A stretch of 64,000 nt of DNA, taken from assembly GCF_000003815.2 (NCBI RefSeq), contig NC_049988.1, forward strand, positions 17,595,795-17,659,794, in the 5' to 3' direction. Below the pieces are notes generated by a model, which saw only the letters and a list, made by a program, of their open reading frames with translations, ran no database searches and was not told where the DNA came from. The stretch comes from Branchiostoma floridae (Eukaryota; Chordata; Leptocardii; Amphioxiformes; Branchiostomatidae). Both the position numbers and the translations under genes were made by a program. Position 1 is the stretch's first letter. The number at the start of each line of letters is the position of its first letter. Positions 61,817 through 64,000 of this stretch are shown in pieces.

Positions 61817-61974
61817 GCATGTTTTGGTCTCCTGGATGGAATGGCCCCTTCCATCCAGGAGACCAAAACATGCCTGTAAATGTTTGTCCATGTGTGGGTG
61901 GTTGGGTGGTGTGTGTGGCATGTTTTGGTCTCCTGCCCGGAATGGCCCCTTCCGGACAGGAGACCAAAACATGC
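61817..61974. repeat. Twin 57-nt hairpins
   Basis: Hairpin 1 at 61817-61873 has a perfect 25-bp stem around loop TGGCCCC. Hairpin 2 at 61918-61974 has the same loop and outer stem, but its inner stem is changed on both sides (GGATGGAA/TTCCATCC against GCCCGGAA/TTCCGGAC), leaving one mismatch. Confidence 0.9.
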
Positions 61975-63422
61975 ATGTCAATGTGTGTGCATTGTTGTCT
62001 GTGTGTGTGTGAATACATGTCTAAGGTGTGCATGTGTGTGTGTATAGCATGTTTCGGTTTTGCAAAATGTAGAAGTACTGCCAATTTTTTTTCCAAACAA
62101 GCTGAGCCCTGGTACTTTAACCTTTATGTTTTACAGTACAAAATGTTCTTAAAAAAGTACATATTTTTGTATATAGTATGTTACCCAAACGTGCTGGTAC
62201 ATTTTATACTTTATTTTTAACTCTATATTCAGCAAAACAAATTAAAGACAACACTATGACATATATGAGCACACACACGCTGAATTATGTCATACAATTT
62301 TGTTACCCAGTGAACGCTTTTTGCAAGTTCCCCCATTTTCTGTAGTGACTTTTGTGCAATATTTCATTCTATAGACTTAGAATTATTGACAGAGAAAACA
62401 ACTATATACAATGAAATACCTGAAGACTGGAGATAATTGAAAATATAAACCTTATCATCTAATAGTATCATCATATTGTATATTAATGGCACTGCTTCAC
62501 CCAAAGGAATGTTCATGAGATTTTCAATGTTAAACATAGAGCCCTGTTTTTTGGTTTAACCGTTTTTGAACTCTTCCAAACTCTGTCTCCCAACATGTCA
62601 ACATCCATAGACAGTCAGCCAGCAACGTACAATTTTTTTTCTTTTCTTTTTAGTATTGTTTCTTTTCCGTTCTTCTAATTTCTAACTGTTACATGAAAAT
62701 GTGGACTGTGGCACGGATTGATAGTGCACTCATGGCAAACCTACTCCAGTTAAACAGATCACACAGTATTCTACACTGCAGCTGGGGTGAGGAAGGGGCG
62801 GACAGGGTCAACTCCACAGATGGTAGACACTTGGCCCTCCTAGACTACTTCAACCTCTCCCACTGCACCATCTTGCAGATATGTCTGTGTCTTCCAGCGA
62901 GCGATGGCTGTCCTGCACCTCATCTACCAATGGGGTGATGGGCCCCATCCTTACTGGACTCCACATTCATGTCTGCTTGTAGCTAGCCTTCTTTACAGCC
63001 TTCCACGAGCGCTGGCAGTTATTATTGGGGGGAGCGAAGATTCACAATTTTCAACATATGGGCTAGGTTCTTTTGCTGGGAAGGTCATGTCTGCACCCTA
63101 CCTTTCCCCTACCCCTATTCCCTACCCCTTTACCCCGTGGGCGCAGATACCACCTTCCTGGCTTAAGAACCTCGCACATGTGTTGAAAATCTCAAATCAG
63201 CGCTCTCCCCAGCAATAACCGCCAGTGTTGGTGGAAGGCTGTGAAGGAGGCTAGCTTGCAGCAGTGGGAGAAGTAGGACTCACTGCAGGGACTTGTGTGT
63301 GCTGTCTGTGTGGGGAGATCTTGTACCAAACTGGAACCACCCCGGCTGAAGTGGAGATGTACTGCCTGGTCTTCTCCGACTGGAGTGGGTTTGCCTCATG
63401 TGCACCATCTGTGCCAGACGAA

Positions 63423-63690
63423 ACATTTTCATGTAGCATCTTTTTTCTTATTCTTTCTTCTTTTTTATTCCTTACATATTTCTACACATTGCATATCCAT
63501 AATTCAGTTTTGCTTTGAATTTTTCGCAGAGAAATTCATACATTTTCATGTAGCATCTTTTTTCTTTCCTTTTTCTAAAATTCTTACATATTTATACACA
63601 ATGCATATCCATAATTCAGTTTTTCTTTTAAATTACTATTTTTCACAGAGAAATTTATACATTTTCATGTAGCATCTTATTTCTTCGTTC
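63423..63690 (+). repeat. About 117-bp AT-rich tandem repeat, 2-3 copies
   Basis: Units begin ACATTTTCATGTAGCATCTT at 63423, 63540 and 63659 and include CATATCCATAATTCAGTTTT. No coding meaning seen. Confidence 0.85.
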
Positions 63691-64000
63691 TTATTTTTCA
63701 TCTTTAATCATTCCATACCCATCTCATTCCCAATTCAACCGATATCATTCCCAATTCAATTCAATTCCTTAATTTTCTTTGTACTATTTCTTATTCATAT
63801 CATTTAAACAATTTCATGAAGCATTTTTCTCTGATTTATCTATTATCATTTACGTGTTAATACACAATGTAACCCATGATACATGTTTTTCTTAATGTAT
63901 TTTGCACACAGAACAAGCAGACTAAAGTACAGTAGAAACCACTGTCACTTGTAAATTTATTGTCATATGATATAATCATTATTCTCATTATCATTTTATT

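Larger units (their letters stand above)
61057..64000. other. Region after the unknown basic gene, no supported gene
   Basis: Contains the twin hairpins, the AT-rich tandem repeat and single-copy sequence. Two short open stretches at 62700-62940 and 63260-63440 have Cys-containing translations but no domain or splice pattern I can defend. They may be exons of a gene continuing beyond the window. Confidence 0.4.

Noticed and set aside
62693-63520. Possible exons of a further gene at the right edge
   Set aside because: Frames are short, splice sites are ambiguous and no domain was recognised; not enough to call.

Overview
The window is animal nuclear DNA, best explained as a cephalochordate (amphioxus, Branchiostoma). 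The reasons are intron-rich genes with GT/AG boundaries and phases that close across nearly all junctions, polycystin-1-like genes in tandem, a type II membrane receptor with a fibrinogen domain, and dense young mobile elements (CR1/L2-like LINEs, tRNA-derived SINEs, foldback MITEs, minisatellites). The species call is an inference; no database search was possible.

Layout. (1) 125-13288, plus strand: the 3' part (18 exons, about 1282 residues) of a polycystin-1-like gene, copy A; its 5' end lies before the window. (2) 16826-23588, minus strand: a complete 7-exon gene for a 550-residue type II membrane protein with a cytoplasmic tail carrying two NPxY motifs, one membrane span, a coiled coil and a C-terminal fibrinogen-related domain (FIBCD1/ficolin-like). 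Its largest intron holds a decayed LINE that is itself interrupted by a Harbinger-like element. (3) 23589-27084: the shared upstream region of two divergent genes, containing a 42-bp minisatellite of about 36 copies. (4) 27085-56679, plus strand: a nearly complete second polycystin-1-like gene, copy B (37 exons, about 2290 residues): signal peptide, Cys-rich segment, WSC-like domain, REJ/GAIN-like ectodomain, GPS, 11 membrane spans with a PLAT domain after the first, the polycystin domain and a pore region. From 44117 on, its exon structure matches copy A exon for exon. (5) 57050-57480: two decayed duplicates of the polycystin terminal exon. (6) 58165-61056, plus strand: a 301-residue basic protein that I do not recognise, with a non-coding first exon and an 86-bp tandem array that repeats its splice donor. 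(7) 61057-64000: no gene I can support, but two near-identical perfect hairpins and a roughly 117-bp tandem repeat.

How the parts relate. Copies A and B are a recent tandem duplication: coding exons, many introns and several intronic insertions are shared, while other insertions (LINE in A; a 1.8-kb element and a MITE in B) are private to one copy and can order the events. By family knowledge, polycystin-1-like proteins are cleaved at the GPS, carry a cytosolic PLAT domain and assemble with polycystin-2-type subunits in sensory or ciliary membranes. The fibrinogen-domain gene is unrelated in family and lies between the two copies on the other strand.

I found no operon, CRISPR array or wholly new system. 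The most unusual items are the exon-fragment duplications in and beside copy B (46148, 50857, 57050, 57375), the repeated splice donor at 59391, the internal exon duplications in the fibrinogen gene and the twin hairpins at 61817.
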